Positions 8,816 through 17,985 of a DNA stretch of 64,000 bases are shown here, piece by piece. Source of the DNA: Desulfococcaceae bacterium (GTDB lineage Bacteria; Desulfobacterota; Desulfobacteria; Desulfobacterales; Desulfosalsimonadaceae); NCBI GenBank assembly GCA_030145385.1, contig JAQYVU010000008.1:17627-81626 (forward strand), written 5' to 3'. A model generated the notes under the pieces. The model made no database searches and had not been told where the DNA came from. It saw only the letters and a list, made by a program, of their open reading frames with translations. The translations under genes were made by a program, and so were the position numbers. Position 1 is the stretch's first letter. Each line of letters starts with the position of its first letter.

Positions 8816-9628
8816 ATGAAATGGGATAAAGACGCTGAAAAAGCAATCCAGAAGGTTCCTTTTTTTGTCCGTAAAAAGGTAAAAGCACGCGTTGAAAAAG
8901 AAGCAAGAGATACCGGAAAAACGTGTGTATCTCTTGCTGACGTTAAGGCTACCCAAAAGCGGTTTCTGAAAAAAATGGACTCTGAAATCAAGGGGTACCA
9001 GGTTGATGCCTGTTTTGGCTCCAGCGGATGTCCGAATCAGATTCTTAACACCGGAATACAATACAAAATCGAGGATTTGCTGAAAAAAGAGGATTTGCTG
9101 GGTTTTTTAAGAAATCAGGTGAAAGGTGACCTTAAATTTCACCATGAATTTAAAGTAACCGTGTCCGACTGTCCCAACGCATGCTCCCAGCCCCAGATTA
9201 AGGATATTGGGATTATCAGTGCCAAAACCCCGTGCATCGCGGAAAATGACTGTATCGGGTGCATGGAATGCGTCAACATCTGCAAAGAAAACGCCGTAAC
9301 CATTGATAATGCAAAAAACCGGCCGGTCATTGACTTTCAGAAGTGCGTAAAATGCGGACAATGCATTGATGTCTGCCCTACCCGGACGATTACCGACGAC
9401 AAGCAGAAAACCGGATACCGCATTCTGGTCGGCGGAAAACTCGGCCGCCACCCACGGCTTGCCGAAGAATTACCCGGTATCTATTCCGAGCCGGAAGTGA
9501 TTGATATTATCCGCCGGTGCATCAAATATTACAAGACCCACAGCAAGAATGGGGAACGGTTTGCCCAGCTGGTTGCCCGGGACAATACGTTTATTCCGGA
9601 ATTAGTTCGGGAATTCAAGGGGATTTAA
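8816..9628 (+). CDS. Siroheme/[4Fe-4S] sulfite-reductase-like protein with ferredoxin insert and PCP_red-like N-terminus (270 aa)
   Basis: Residues 1-50 match the short domain seen at the C-terminus of protochlorophyllide reductase B (KVPFFVRKKVKARVEKEAR). From about residue 60 the siroheme/cluster motif of small sulfite/nitrite reductases is visible: CFGSSGC (C-x5-C), later CPNAC (C-x3-C). Between there and the end lies a 2[4Fe-4S] ferredoxin segment (CIGCMECVNIC and CVKCGQCIDVC). The C-terminus (RILVGGKLGRHPRLAEEL) also resembles nitrite/sulfite reductases. It may reduce sulfite, nitrite or a related nitrogen or sulfur species. The Crp/Fnr context hints at nitrosative stress, an inference. 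Confidence 0.82.
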   Translation: MKWDKDAEKAIQKVPFFVRKKVKARVEKEARDTGKTCVSLADVKATQKRFLKKMDSEIKGYQVDACFGSSGCPNQILNTGIQYKIEDLLKKEDLLGFLRNQVKGDLKFHHEFKVTVSDCPNACSQPQIKDIGIISAKTPCIAENDCIGCMECVNICKENAVTIDNAKNRPVIDFQKCVKCGQCIDVCPTRTITDDKQKTGYRILVGGKLGRHPRLAEELPGIYSEPEVIDIIRRCIKYYKTHSKNGERFAQLVARDNTFIPELVREFKGI

Positions 9629-9685
9629 AAAGCTGAATCAAACAATCTTCAGCCTTCTACCTTCAGCCTTACCACCTGATACTAT

Positions 9686-10588
9686 TTATTTCTGACAGAT
9701 CGATAACACCGGGCACGGCGCCCTCCGAATCACCCGGTCGGTGGTCGATCCCACGAGAATATCTTCAACCATCCCGTGTCCCCGGATACCCAAAGCAATC
9801 AGATCAATATCATTGATTTCCGCATAACGGATAATTTCCGCATAGGGCTTGCCCACCAGAAGATGGGTCTGAAGGGTCAGCCAGTTCAGCGCCTCATCCG
9901 GAACCATTGACTTAAGCCGGCCTTTGATCATGTCAAATAAATCCTGCTTGAATTTTTCTCCCTGCTCGGCGGGCATTTTAAAAAGGTCTTTGTAACCGGA
10001 CGGCTCCACCACATGGACCATGTGCAATTCACTTTCAAATTCCTGGGCCATGCTGAGGCTGTTTTTAAAGGCAAGATCCGAATCAGAAGAAAAATCGCAC
10101 CCCACCAGAATCCGCTTGAACGGAAACTTCTGGAATTTTGATTCAGATCCATCTTCGGCGCCACGTAAAACCAACAGCGGACAAGTCAGCGTCCGCATCA
10201 GGCGTTCCGTAACAGATCCGAGGAAAAATCGTTTTAATCCGGATCTGCCATGGGTTGCGGTGATCACAAGATCCGCTTTAAACTCAACTACCAGGCGGGA
10301 AATTTCTTCAGTGGTGTTGCCCAGTGTAACAAGGGCCTGAGAATCGATGGGCTCATTGCCGACCAGACGGCTGATTTCACTTTTCGCGTAATCCATAAAC
10401 CGATTCTGGTGTTCAATCGGCCCGGTAACAGCTTCACCGTACATAGAAACAGTGGGAAAATCAACAACATGGCAGACGACTAACTTAGCATTAAATTCCT
10501 TGGCCAGGGTGATGCCGTATGCCACGACCTCTTCCGCTAACTTTGAAAAATCCGTGGCACAAAATATGGTGTTTATCTGTCTTCTCAT
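9686..10588 (-). CDS. Tandem universal stress protein (300 aa)
   Basis: Two UspA domains in one chain (residues about 1-145 and 150-300). Each has the ATP-binding glycine pattern: ATHGRSGLKRFFLGSVTERL in the first and GIRGHGMVEDILVGSTTDRV in the second. ATP-binding Usp proteins help survival under starvation or energy stress. Monocistronic, convergent with the siroheme gene and separated from it by 57 bases. Confidence 0.93.
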   Translation of the reverse strand: MRRQINTIFCATDFSKLAEEVVAYGITLAKEFNAKLVVCHVVDFPTVSMYGEAVTGPIEHQNRFMDYAKSEISRLVGNEPIDSQALVTLGNTTEEISRLVVEFKADLVITATHGRSGLKRFFLGSVTERLMRTLTCPLLVLRGAEDGSESKFQKFPFKRILVGCDFSSDSDLAFKNSLSMAQEFESELHMVHVVEPSGYKDLFKMPAEQGEKFKQDLFDMIKGRLKSMVPDEALNWLTLQTHLLVGKPYAEIIRYAEINDIDLIALGIRGHGMVEDILVGSTTDRVIRRAPCPVLSICQK

Positions 10589-10699
10589 GATGTCGGTCCT
10601 CCTTGTTATTTTTTTTGTTTGACCGTCACATGCTTGGTATAAATTATTTTAACACAATATAATTCCAGAAAACAATCTTTACATGATCGTTATCCGGTT

Positions 10700-11131
10700 T
10701 TAATTATCTCCTGATTCCTGCCGATAACTCGGACAGTCTGTTTTGTCCTCTATGTGCGGCTTAATGTCTAAAATCGGGGTGCCGTCCATCATATCCGCAT
10801 GATTCACCGTGATGATATTATCCTCAACGTTTAAAACCGTTAAAACGGACAGGCCAATGGGATTCGGGCGATACGGTGAGCAAATACTAAAAACGCCCAT
10901 TGCGGTTTCCTTGTGTCGCGGTTTCTGGATCAGAAATTTGGGATCAAATGGATTGCTTTGGTGAAAATTAAATAAAACAATGATCTTTTGCCCTGCCCTG
11001 ATATCTTTTAATCCGGGTTCATAAATTTTATCGATTTCAATTGCACCGACGACTTCTGAAATACTCCAGTGCCTGGGAATTTCCTTTGCTTTGGTGTGAA
11101 ATACGCCGATGGGTGTCATTTGGATTTTCAT
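10700..11131 (-). CDS. trmO: tRNA (N6-threonylcarbamoyladenosine37-N6)-methyltransferase TrmO-like (143 aa)
   Basis: Member of the TsaA/YaeB/TrmO beta-barrel family, which methylates t6A37 in threonine tRNA using S-adenosylmethionine. Diagnostic motifs are PIGVFHTKAKEIPRH near the start and the strongly conserved RPNPIGLSV and MDGTPILDIKP. The length is that of the catalytic core only (143 residues against about 235 in Escherichia coli), as in many bacteria and archaea. Its ATG overlaps the rlmD stop by four bases, indicating translational coupling. Confidence 0.9.
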   Translation of the reverse strand: MKIQMTPIGVFHTKAKEIPRHWSISEVVGAIEIDKIYEPGLKDIRAGQKIIVLFNFHQSNPFDPKFLIQKPRHKETAMGVFSICSPYRPNPIGLSVLTVLNVEDNIITVNHADMMDGTPILDIKPHIEDKTDCPSYRQESGDN

Positions 11132-12519
11132 GATATTTTCTCCAGCCGAGCGACGGCTTCAATATGAAAGGTATGAGGGAACATATCCACCGGCTGGATT
11201 TCGGCCACCCGGTACGCGTCTTTCATCAACCCGGCATCCCGGGCCAGTGTGGCCGGATTGCAGGAAACATAGACAATCTTCTCTGGTGCCAGCTTCAAAA
11301 CCTGCTTTACCACATCCGGATGCATACCGGTTCTTGGGGGATCAATAATCAAAACATCCGGTGTCTGGGTTATTTCAGCAATAATATGCCGGATATCCCC
11401 GACAATAAAATTGCAATTTGAAATATTGTTTCGACGGCAATTTTCTTTTGCATCCGCAATTGCGCTTTCCACAATTTCAATACCGGTCACTTCATTAGCC
11501 GAATCCGACAGCCAGATGGGAATCGTTCCCGTACCGCTGTAGAGATCCAGCACATTTTCCGTTCCGGTCAGCTGCGCATATTCCTTGACCGTATCATATA
11601 AAACAACCGCGCCCCGGGTGTTGGTCTGGAAAAACGAATTAGCCGAAATCTCAAATTCATACGGCCCCAATTTTTCCTTCAAACACCGTTGCCCGGCAAG
11701 ATGGACCTCGTATTCTCCGACAGCGACCCCTGACAGGCTGGCGGTGACATTATTAACCACCGAAACAATATTTGAAAATTTTTCGCACAACGCATCGGCC
11801 AGGGGCTGGACGACAGACAGATCTTTGCTGGCAGTCACAATATTGACCAGCCATTGATCACAGGCAACCGAGTGACGAATCATCACAAACCGCCAGAACC
11901 CTTCATGGGACCGGAGTCCGTAAAGCGGGCGGCCGGAATCCTTCATATACTGCCTGACGGTGTTGATGATATCATTTCCGGTGTCCGGATGGATAAGACA
12001 GCGATCAATATCCAAAACCTTGTGAAACGTTCCGGGAACGTGCAGACCCAATGCAAAACCGATGTCAATGCTTTCATCGCCGAGTTCGTCCGGCAACAGC
12101 CAGCGCCGGTCGGAACAGGAGAACTCCATTTTATTCCGATACTCAAAAATCCGCTCAGATGCTATGGTGGGATGCACCATTACATCTTCAAGGCCGCCGA
12201 TATGCTTAAATGATTCTTTCACATGCCGCTGCTTGTACTCCAGCTGCTTTTCATACTTGAAAAACTGCCATTTACACCCGCCGCAAAACCCGCTAAAAGC
12301 GCATGGGGCTGTTATGCGATCCGGAGAAGGAGAAAGGAGTGAAACAATACGTGATTCCGCATAACTTTTCTTTTTCTTAAAGATACGTGCAAGAACGCGG
12401 TCCCCGGGCACGGCCTGCTCGACAAATACCGTAAAACCTTCAACTTTGGCAATGCCCTTGCCCCCGAATGCCAGATCCGTGACTTCCAGCTCTATTTCTA
12501 CACCTTTTTTAATATTCAT
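11128..12519 (-). CDS. rlmD: 23S rRNA (uracil1939-C5)-methyltransferase family protein (463 aa)
   Basis: TrmA/RumA-type RNA m5U methyltransferase. It has an N-terminal TRAM domain (residues 1-60), an Fe-S cluster motif (CAFSGFCGGCKW near 93), an S-adenosylmethionine site (VLDLYSGTGTIPIWL), the IIDPPRTGMHP motif and the catalytic loop YVSCNPATLARD with the nucleophilic Cys. The family also includes RlmC/RlmCD and TrmA-like paralogues, so the exact target uridine is uncertain. First gene of a two-gene unit with trmO, joining two RNA-modification enzymes. Confidence 0.9.
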   Translation of the reverse strand: MNIKKGVEIELEVTDLAFGGKGIAKVEGFTVFVEQAVPGDRVLARIFKKKKSYAESRIVSLLSPSPDRITAPCAFSGFCGGCKWQFFKYEKQLEYKQRHVKESFKHIGGLEDVMVHPTIASERIFEYRNKMEFSCSDRRWLLPDELGDESIDIGFALGLHVPGTFHKVLDIDRCLIHPDTGNDIINTVRQYMKDSGRPLYGLRSHEGFWRFVMIRHSVACDQWLVNIVTASKDLSVVQPLADALCEKFSNIVSVVNNVTASLSGVAVGEYEVHLAGQRCLKEKLGPYEFEISANSFFQTNTRGAVVLYDTVKEYAQLTGTENVLDLYSGTGTIPIWLSDSANEVTGIEIVESAIADAKENCRRNNISNCNFIVGDIRHIIAEITQTPDVLIIDPPRTGMHPDVVKQVLKLAPEKIVYVSCNPATLARDAGLMKDAYRVAEIQPVDMFPHTFHIEAVARLEKIS

Positions 12520-12667
12520 TTTTTACTTTATGATCCCTGACTTATTTTGGATTTACTTTTAAATTTTTAATTTACTATTAAAAATAAATGTAATAATTAT
12601 TTTTCTCACAAATAAGCCATCTGGTATCATAAAAGCAACCTCGGATTCACATATAGAGACGAAAACA

Positions 12668-13387
12668 ATGCAAAAAAAAATATTTTTTTCTTCCGATGAA
12701 TATCAACTGCACGGCACCCTGCACCTGCCGGCAGTAAAAAATCCGCCGGTGGTGATCGGGTCCCACGGCCTGCTTAGCACCGGAGACTCCCCCAAGCAGA
12801 TCGCTTTGGCTGAATCATGCAACCGCCACAATATGGCGTATTTCCGCTATGATCACCGGGGATGCGGACAAAGCGAGGGCGAATTCTCATCTGCCACCAC
12901 ATTTGAAGGCCGATGCCGGGACCTTGTCTCGGCTGTGAAAACCATCCGGGATTTACCGGACACAGGGGAAACGATTGCGCTTTTCGGCAGCAGTTTCGGC
13001 GGGTCCATCAGCCTGGCTGCGGCCGGGTCCCTGGACATTGCATCCATTGTGACCGTTGCCGCCCCTTTGTGCAGCGAGAACATTCGAGAACCTTATGTGA
13101 ATGATCCAAAAAACAAACCAGTGATGAAAACACTTAACAAAGACAAACTGTTTTTTGACATCCGGGACCGGATGTCTGCTGTCAGTCATCTTTTGATATT
13201 TCATGGGGACGATGACCAAATCGTGCCGTTTGAAAATGCCCTGGAATTAAATGATCAAGCAACAGAGCCTAAAATGCTGATTCGGCAGAAAAACGGGGAT
13301 CACCCGATGAGCAATGAAATTCATCAAAAAGAATTCATTGATGAGGCGGTTGCATGGTTTGAAAAATATTTCATCGCCTCTCCTTGA
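12668..13387 (+). CDS. Alpha/beta hydrolase (239 aa)
   Basis: A cytoplasmic serine-hydrolase fold. The nucleophile elbow is GSSFGGS near residue 102 (G-x-S-x-G), the oxyanion loop SHGLLSTGD is near 36, an acid is in HGDDDQIVPF near 180, and the catalytic His lies in NGDHPM near 205. It resembles bacterial esterases or peptidases of the YfhR/FrsA type; the substrate is unknown. Divergent from rlmD with a 148-base gap, and followed by the ilv leader region. Confidence 0.87.
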   Translation: MQKKIFFSSDEYQLHGTLHLPAVKNPPVVIGSHGLLSTGDSPKQIALAESCNRHNMAYFRYDHRGCGQSEGEFSSATTFEGRCRDLVSAVKTIRDLPDTGETIALFGSSFGGSISLAAAGSLDIASIVTVAAPLCSENIREPYVNDPKNKPVMKTLNKDKLFFDIRDRMSAVSHLLIFHGDDDQIVPFENALELNDQATEPKMLIRQKNGDHPMSNEIHQKEFIDEAVAWFEKYFIASP

Positions 13388-13514
13388 CGGCGTCGTTGTT
13401 TTGGGACTATCCTGTATAGAAATCAGATCTGGATCCTGATTTTTTACTTTTATGGCATTTGAACTGATCTTTTAAATTTATCATCAAACTGTTGAAAAAA
13501 ATTATAAAACCGGC

Positions 13515-13543
13515 TTGACAAGCAAATCTTATATTGTTACATG
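13515..13543 (+). promoter_or_regulatory. Candidate promoter of the ilv leader transcript
   Basis: TTGACA at 13515-13520 is followed after 17 bases by TACATG (13538-13543), which is preceded by TG one base upstream, as in an extended -10. The -10 itself is a weak match. It would start transcription about 25 bases before the leader peptide. Confidence 0.4.
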
Positions 13544-13574
13544 GGAATAAAATGAATTTTGAAGGTCTTAAAAA

Positions 13575-13679
13575 ATGAAGAATTTTAAAGTCATTATCAA
13601 CAATCTACTATTAATTATCGTCATTCTTGTGGGCGTCATTGTGAGTAATATTGATGTCTGCAATCAAGACAAGTGTTGA
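13575..13679 (+). CDS. ilvL: ilv operon leader peptide (34 aa), attenuator control peptide
   Basis: A 34-codon frame from ATG 13575 to TGA 13677, with AAGG upstream. Seventeen of its residues are Ile, Leu or Val, nearly all between codons 6 and 28 (for example VIINNLLLIIVILVGVIV). That is the composition of branched-chain leader peptides in enteric ilv and leu operons. It lies directly upstream of an intrinsic terminator and ilvD. Its coding sequence contains RNA segment 1 of the attenuator (13591-13601), and its stop codon lies inside segment 2 (13675-13685). A tiny membrane protein is the alternative, but the terminator context and overlapping pairings strongly favour a leader. The symbol is given by analogy. 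Confidence 0.85.
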   Translation: MKNFKVIINNLLLIIVILVGVIVSNIDVCNQDKC

Positions 13680-13685
13680 TAATGG
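13591..13685 (+). promoter_or_regulatory. Attenuator segments 1 and 2 (pre-emptor stem) of the ilv leader RNA
   Basis: Segment 1 (13591-13601, TCATTATCAAC) is complementary to segment 2 (13675-13685, GTTGATAATGG) over 11 pairs, one of them G-U. When leader translation runs to completion or does not occur, this pairing would keep segment 2 away from segment 3. A ribosome stalled on the Ile/Leu/Val codons would cover segment 1 and free segment 2. Confidence 0.75.
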
Positions 13686-13729
13686 CCTGACTTTATACCA
13701 AAACAAATTCAAAAACCGTTATCAGCACT
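13672..13729 (+). promoter_or_regulatory. ilv antiterminator (segments 2 and 3)
   Basis: AGTGTTGATAATGG (13672-13685) can pair with CCGTTATCAGCACT (13716-13729) over 14 contiguous pairs, two of them G-U. This uses the 5' arm of the terminator, so the antiterminator and terminator cannot coexist. Confidence 0.75.
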
Positions 13730-13754
13730 AAAAAGCTGATAACGGTTTTTTTTT
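13711..13754 (+). terminator. Rho-independent attenuator terminator before ilvD
   Basis: A perfect 16-base-pair stem (AAAAACCGTTATCAGC at 13711-13726 with its complement at 13735-13750), an 8-base loop and an unbroken run of T. It lies only about 15 bases before the ilvD ATG. Its position between leader peptide and first structural gene is that of an attenuator. Confidence 0.9.
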
Positions 13755-13769
13755 ATGGAGGTTTAAAAA

Positions 13770-15437
13770 ATGAAAAGCGACAGAGCCAAACAAGGGATTG
13801 AAAGAGCCCCGCACCGTTCTTTGTTCAAAGCCATTGGTTATACGGATGAAGAAATCAGACGGCCGATGATCGGGGTTGCAAACTCTGTGAATACGGCGAT
13901 TCCGGGTCATGTTCATTTAGACAAAATCACGGAAGCGGTCAAAGTCGGCATTTATATGGCCGGCGGCACACCGGTGGAATTCGGCACAATCGGTGTTTGT
14001 GACGGCATTGCCATGAACCATGTGGGCATGAAATATTCTCTGGGCAGCCGTGAACTGATCGCAGACTCCGTTGAAGTAATGGGAACCGCGCATGCATTTG
14101 ATGCTATGGTGATGATCCCGAATTGTGATAAAATCGTTCCAGGCATGCTGATGGCAGCTGCGCGCTTAGATGTTCCGACTATATTTATCAGCGGCGGCCC
14201 TATGCTGGCTGGAAAACATCCGAAAAGACCCAAAGAAAAAGTGGATCTGATCACGGTATTTGAGGCAGTTGGAGCCGTCCGTGCCGGTAAAATGAGCGAA
14301 GAAGAACTGACATTTATTGAAGACTCTGCCTGCCCGACCTGCGGCTCCTGTTCCGGCATGTTTACCGCCAATTCCATGAACTGCCTGACCGAAGTGGTCG
14401 GTCTTGGCTTGCCTGGTAACGGAACAATCCCTGCGGTGATGTCATCACGTATCCGACTGGCTAAAATGGCGGGTATGAAAATAATGGAGCTGTTTGAAAA
14501 ACAAATTACCCCAAGCAAAATATTGACCAAAAAAGCGTTTGAAAATGCCCTGACTGTTGATATGGCACTTGGCTGCTCTACAAATACCGTGCTTCACCTG
14601 ACTGCCCTGGCTCATGAAATCGGCCTGCCGTTTGATCTGGACCTGATCAATGAAGTCAGCAAACGGACACCGCATCTGTGCTCATTAAGCCCGGGCGGTG
14701 CGCATCATATTGAAGATCTGCATTATGCCGGCGGAATCCAGGCAATCATGAAAGTTCTGTCAGATCAAGGGGCGATTCATAGTGACTGTATTACAGTTAC
14801 AGGAAAAACGGTCCGGGAGAATATCGCACAGGCCTCTGTCATAGATCCTGAAGTGATTCGTCCATTTAACAACCCATACCATGAGGTAGGCGGTCTTGCT
14901 GTTCTGTTCGGCAACCTGGCACCCAACGGATGCGTGGTTAAACAATCTGCCGTTGTTCCCGAAATGATGGTCCACGAAGGACCGGCAAGGGTATTTGATT
15001 CTGAAGAAGATGCCTCAGAAGCCATTTTGGGCGGTAAAATAGTCAAAGGCGATGTGGTGGTAATCCGTTATGAAGGTCCCATGGGCGGGCCGGGTATGCG
15101 GGAAATGCTGACCCCGACATCATCCATTGCCGGAATGGGACTGGATGCTCACGTGGCGCTGATCACCGATGGCAGATTCTCCGGCGGCACCCGCGGGGCG
15201 GCGATTGGTCATGTTTCCCCGGAAGGCATGCAGAAAGGCACGATCGCCATTGTTGCCGAAGGAGATATCATATCAATTGATATCCCGCAAAAAACGATTT
15301 CCTTAAAGGTGGATGAAAAGGAAATTGAAAACCGGCTTGAAAAATGGGAAAAACCGGCGCCGAAAATAACACACGGATACATGGCCCGATATGCCCGCAT
15401 GGTATCATCGGCGGATAAGGGCGCGGTCATGGAATAA
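13770..15437 (+). CDS. ilvD: Dihydroxy-acid dehydratase (555 aa)
   Basis: Converts 2,3-dihydroxy-3-methylbutanoate (and -pentanoate) to the 2-oxo acids in valine and isoleucine synthesis. Conserved Cys and metal motifs are visible: [20 protein letters not shown] and the [19 protein letters not shown] cluster loop, with the C-terminal [14 protein letters not shown] signature. Full length. The ATG at 13770 follows GGAGG inside the attenuator exit. First structural gene of ilvD-ilvB-ilvN-ilvC-cimA-leuA. Confidence 0.97.
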   Translation: MKSDRAKQGIERAPHRSLFKAIGYTDEEIRRPMIGVANSVNTAIPGHVHLDKITEAVKVGIYMAGGTPVEFGTIGVCDGIAMNHVGMKYSLGSRELIADSVEVMGTAHAFDAMVMIPNCDKIVPGMLMAAARLDVPTIFISGGPMLAGKHPKRPKEKVDLITVFEAVGAVRAGKMSEEELTFIEDSACPTCGSCSGMFTANSMNCLTEVVGLGLPGNGTIPAVMSSRIRLAKMAGMKIMELFEKQITPSKILTKKAFENALTVDMALGCSTNTVLHLTALAHEIGLPFDLDLINEVSKRTPHLCSLSPGGAHHIEDLHYAGGIQAIMKVLSDQGAIHSDCITVTGKTVRENIAQASVIDPEVIRPFNNPYHEVGGLAVLFGNLAPNGCVVKQSAVVPEMMVHEGPARVFDSEEDASEAILGGKIVKGDVVVIRYEGPMGGPGMREMLTPTSSIAGMGLDAHVALITDGRFSGGTRGAAIGHVSPEGMQKGTIAIVAEGDIISIDIPQKTISLKVDEKEIENRLEKWEKPAPKITHGYMARYARMVSSADKGAVME

Positions 15438-15600
15438 TAGAAAACGAACCGATTTCCGATTTCACCGCATCTACGGTGTCAAATGTCACCCCGCATAGCG
15501 AACTATAGCGAGGCAACATTTTCCTTGTATCTGCGGTAAACTCGAAAATCTCAAGCTTAAAAATGGATCTAATTGATAAAACCGAAATAAAGTTGATTTA

Positions 15601-15727
15601 GACGGCAAAGAAAAAAGTTCATATTCAAGGCGCACGAATTGCATTTCATGAGGCGTACTTTTAGTACGTTGAAATGACAATGCAATGAAGAGCAACACAG
15701 AAGATGAGCTTTTTACGAAGCCGTCAG
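15601..15727. repeat. Dispersed palindromic repeat, family T, copy 2
   Basis: About 127 bases, starting GACGGCAAAG and ending CTTTTTACGAAGCCGTCA, with AAGGCGC and a central CGTACTTTTAGTACG palindrome. It matches the copy at 4732-4858. It fills the ilvD-ilvB gap and ends 12 bases before the ilvB start, so it is transcribed within the operon. Confidence 0.78.
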
Positions 15728-15739
15728 GGATGGTTGATT

Positions 15740-17428
15740 ATGAGTAAGCTGACTGGTGCACAAATTCTGTTGAAGATGTTAAAGGAAGAAGGCGTTGATA
15801 CGATTTTCGGGTATCCCGGCGGTGTGGTCCTTGACATTTATGATGAGCTGGCAAGAACCGATTTAAACCATATACTCGTTCGCCATGAACAGGGAGCCGT
15901 GCATGCGGCAGATGCATATGCGCGCGCAACCGGTCAGGTCGGTGTTTGCCTGGTTACATCGGGTCCCGGAGCAACAAATACAGTTACCGGTATTGCCACC
16001 GCAAATATGGATTCGATTCCTATTGTAGTCATTACCGGACAGGTTCCGACCAAGCTGATCGGCAATGATGCATTTCAGGAAGTCGATATTGTCGGCATCA
16101 CGCGGCCCTGCACAAAGCATAATTACCTGGTAAAAGATGTTAAAGATCTTGCAAAGACGATAAAGGAAGCGTTCCACATTGCAAGGTCCGGTCGCCCGGG
16201 GCCGGTACTCATTGACCTGCCCAAGGATGTTTCGGTTGCCAAAACCAGCTTTAAGCTGCCGGATGATATCCAGCTGAGATCATATAATCCCACTTATGTG
16301 CCTAACCGGAAACAACTTCAAAAAGTGGTGGATCTGATCAAAAAAGCAAAAAAACCGCTGATTTTCAGCGGCGGCGGAGTAATCTTATCCCGGGCACATA
16401 AAGAATTAACTGAACTGGCAAACAAATTACAGATACCTGTTACCAGTACGCTTATGGGACTCGGCGGATTTCCGGGTACGGATGACTTGTGGCTGGGCAT
16501 GCTCGGTATGCACGGCACCTATCGCGCAAATATGTCTGTTTCCGAATGCGACCTGATGATTGCCGTAGGTGTTCGTTTTGATGACCGGGTCACCGGAAAA
16601 ACCGATGAATTCGCCACACACGCAAAAATTGTCCAGATTGACATTGACCCCACATCGATTCAGAAGAATATCCAGGTACAGGTTCCGGTTGTCGGGGACT
16701 GTAAAATATCTTTAGAGATATTGAACCAGATGATCGCTCATGAGGATATGGGTGAATTAAAACCGAAACACCAGGACTGGCTGGATCGGATTGACAACTG
16801 GAAAAAAACAACCCCGCTGGCGTATGACCAGACGGATGTGATTAAGCCGCAATATGTTATTGACAAGCTGTTCGAACTCACCAAAGGCGAAGCGATCATC
16901 ACCACCGAGGTTGGCCAGAACCAGATGTGGGCGGCACAGTATTATCATTTTACGGAACCGGGCCGGTTTATCAGTTCCGGTGGTTTAGGCACTATGGGGT
17001 TTGGCCTTCCGGCAGCAGTCGGTGCACAGGTCGCTGCCCCGGATAAGCTGGTGGTTGACATTGCCGGTGACGGCAGTATCCAGATGAATATCCAGGAAAT
17101 GGCGACTGCAGTCCAGTATGGTCTTCCGGTAAAAGTCGTTATATTAAACAACGGTTTTCTGGGAATGGTTCGTCAATGGCAGCAGTTGTTTTACGACCGT
17201 TGTTACTCATCCACGAAATGGCAGCACGCGCCGGATTTTGTCAAGCTGGCGGAAGCCTATGGCGCGGTTGGTTTACGGGCCACAAAGCCCGAAGACGTTG
17301 AAAAAGTGCTCAAGGAAGGAATTGCCTGCAACAAAGCCGTTATCATGGATTTTGTGGTTGAACCGGAAGAGTGTGTTTATCCCATGGTTCCTGCAGGGGC
17401 CCCAATCTCAAAAATGCTGTTGGTTTAA
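15740..17428 (+). CDS. ilvB: Acetolactate synthase large subunit (562 aa)
   Basis: Thiamine-diphosphate enzyme condensing pyruvate with pyruvate or 2-oxobutanoate. It has an N-terminal pyrimidine-binding domain with the catalytic Glu ([18 protein letters not shown]), a central FAD-binding domain, and a C-terminal domain with the ThDP/Mg motif [15 protein letters not shown] ... [12 protein letters not shown]. The biosynthetic form is supported by the linked ilvN. The ATG at 15740 gives the usual [10 protein letters not shown] start; the frame also runs back into the upstream repeat to 15704, which I take as accidental. Confidence 0.96.
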   Translation: MSKLTGAQILLKMLKEEGVDTIFGYPGGVVLDIYDELARTDLNHILVRHEQGAVHAADAYARATGQVGVCLVTSGPGATNTVTGIATANMDSIPIVVITGQVPTKLIGNDAFQEVDIVGITRPCTKHNYLVKDVKDLAKTIKEAFHIARSGRPGPVLIDLPKDVSVAKTSFKLPDDIQLRSYNPTYVPNRKQLQKVVDLIKKAKKPLIFSGGGVILSRAHKELTELANKLQIPVTSTLMGLGGFPGTDDLWLGMLGMHGTYRANMSVSECDLMIAVGVRFDDRVTGKTDEFATHAKIVQIDIDPTSIQKNIQVQVPVVGDCKISLEILNQMIAHEDMGELKPKHQDWLDRIDNWKKTTPLAYDQTDVIKPQYVIDKLFELTKGEAIITTEVGQNQMWAAQYYHFTEPGRFISSGGLGTMGFGLPAAVGAQVAAPDKLVVDIAGDGSIQMNIQEMATAVQYGLPVKVVILNNGFLGMVRQWQQLFYDRCYSSTKWQHAPDFVKLAEAYGAVGLRATKPEDVEKVLKEGIACNKAVIMDFVVEPEECVYPMVPAGAPISKMLLV

Positions 17429-17445
17429 TTAATAAGGATATGGCG

Positions 17446-17940
17446 ATGACAAAAAAACATATACTCTCTATTCTTGTCGATAACGAACCGGGTGTTCTTT
17501 CCAGAATTGCCGGATTGTTTTCCGGCCGGGGTTATAATATCGAAAGTCTGTGTGTTGCAGAAACAAATGAACAGTTGGTATCCCGAATCACCATGGTGAC
17601 CAAGGGAGATTCTGCAATACTGGAACAGATTAAAAAACAAGTGAATAAAATAATTAACGTGATTAAAGTAGCTGATCTTACGGACCAGGAATTTGTTGAA
17701 CGGGAACTGGTTCTGCTGAAAATCAATGCAAAGCCGGAAAACAGGGCCGAAATTTTACGAATTACGGATATCTTCAGAGGTCAGGTGGTGGATGTCGGCC
17801 AGGAGCACTATACCATCAACATCACCGGCGATGCAGACAAAATCACTGCAATATTAACCCTTTTAAAACCGTTCGGCATCCGTGAAATTGCCCGAACCGG
17901 CAGTATCGCGATGTTTAGAGAAAATAAATCAAAATCTTAA
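17446..17940 (+). CDS. ilvN: Acetolactate synthase small (regulatory) subunit (164 aa)
   Basis: The regulatory subunit that stimulates the large subunit and confers valine feedback. The N-terminal ACT domain (HILSILVDNEPGVLSRIAGL, NIESLCVAETNE) is followed by the ALS_ss C-terminal domain (LLKPFGIREIARTGSIAMFR). The ATG at 17446 has AAGGA seven bases upstream; an ATG two codons earlier (17440) is too close to that site. The gap to ilvB is 17 bases. The length is the typical short form of about 160-170 residues. Confidence 0.96.
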   Translation: MTKKHILSILVDNEPGVLSRIAGLFSGRGYNIESLCVAETNEQLVSRITMVTKGDSAILEQIKKQVNKIINVIKVADLTDQEFVERELVLLKINAKPENRAEILRITDIFRGQVVDVGQEHYTINITGDADKITAILTLLKPFGIREIARTGSIAMFRENKSKS

Positions 17941-17985
17941 ATCAATTTAAACAAATTCTAATAAAGAATAATCAAGGAGGAAATC

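Noticed and set aside
15704..15739. Upstream in-frame extension of ilvB
   Set aside because: It lies within the family T repeat and adds residues not expected at the acetolactate synthase N-terminus.
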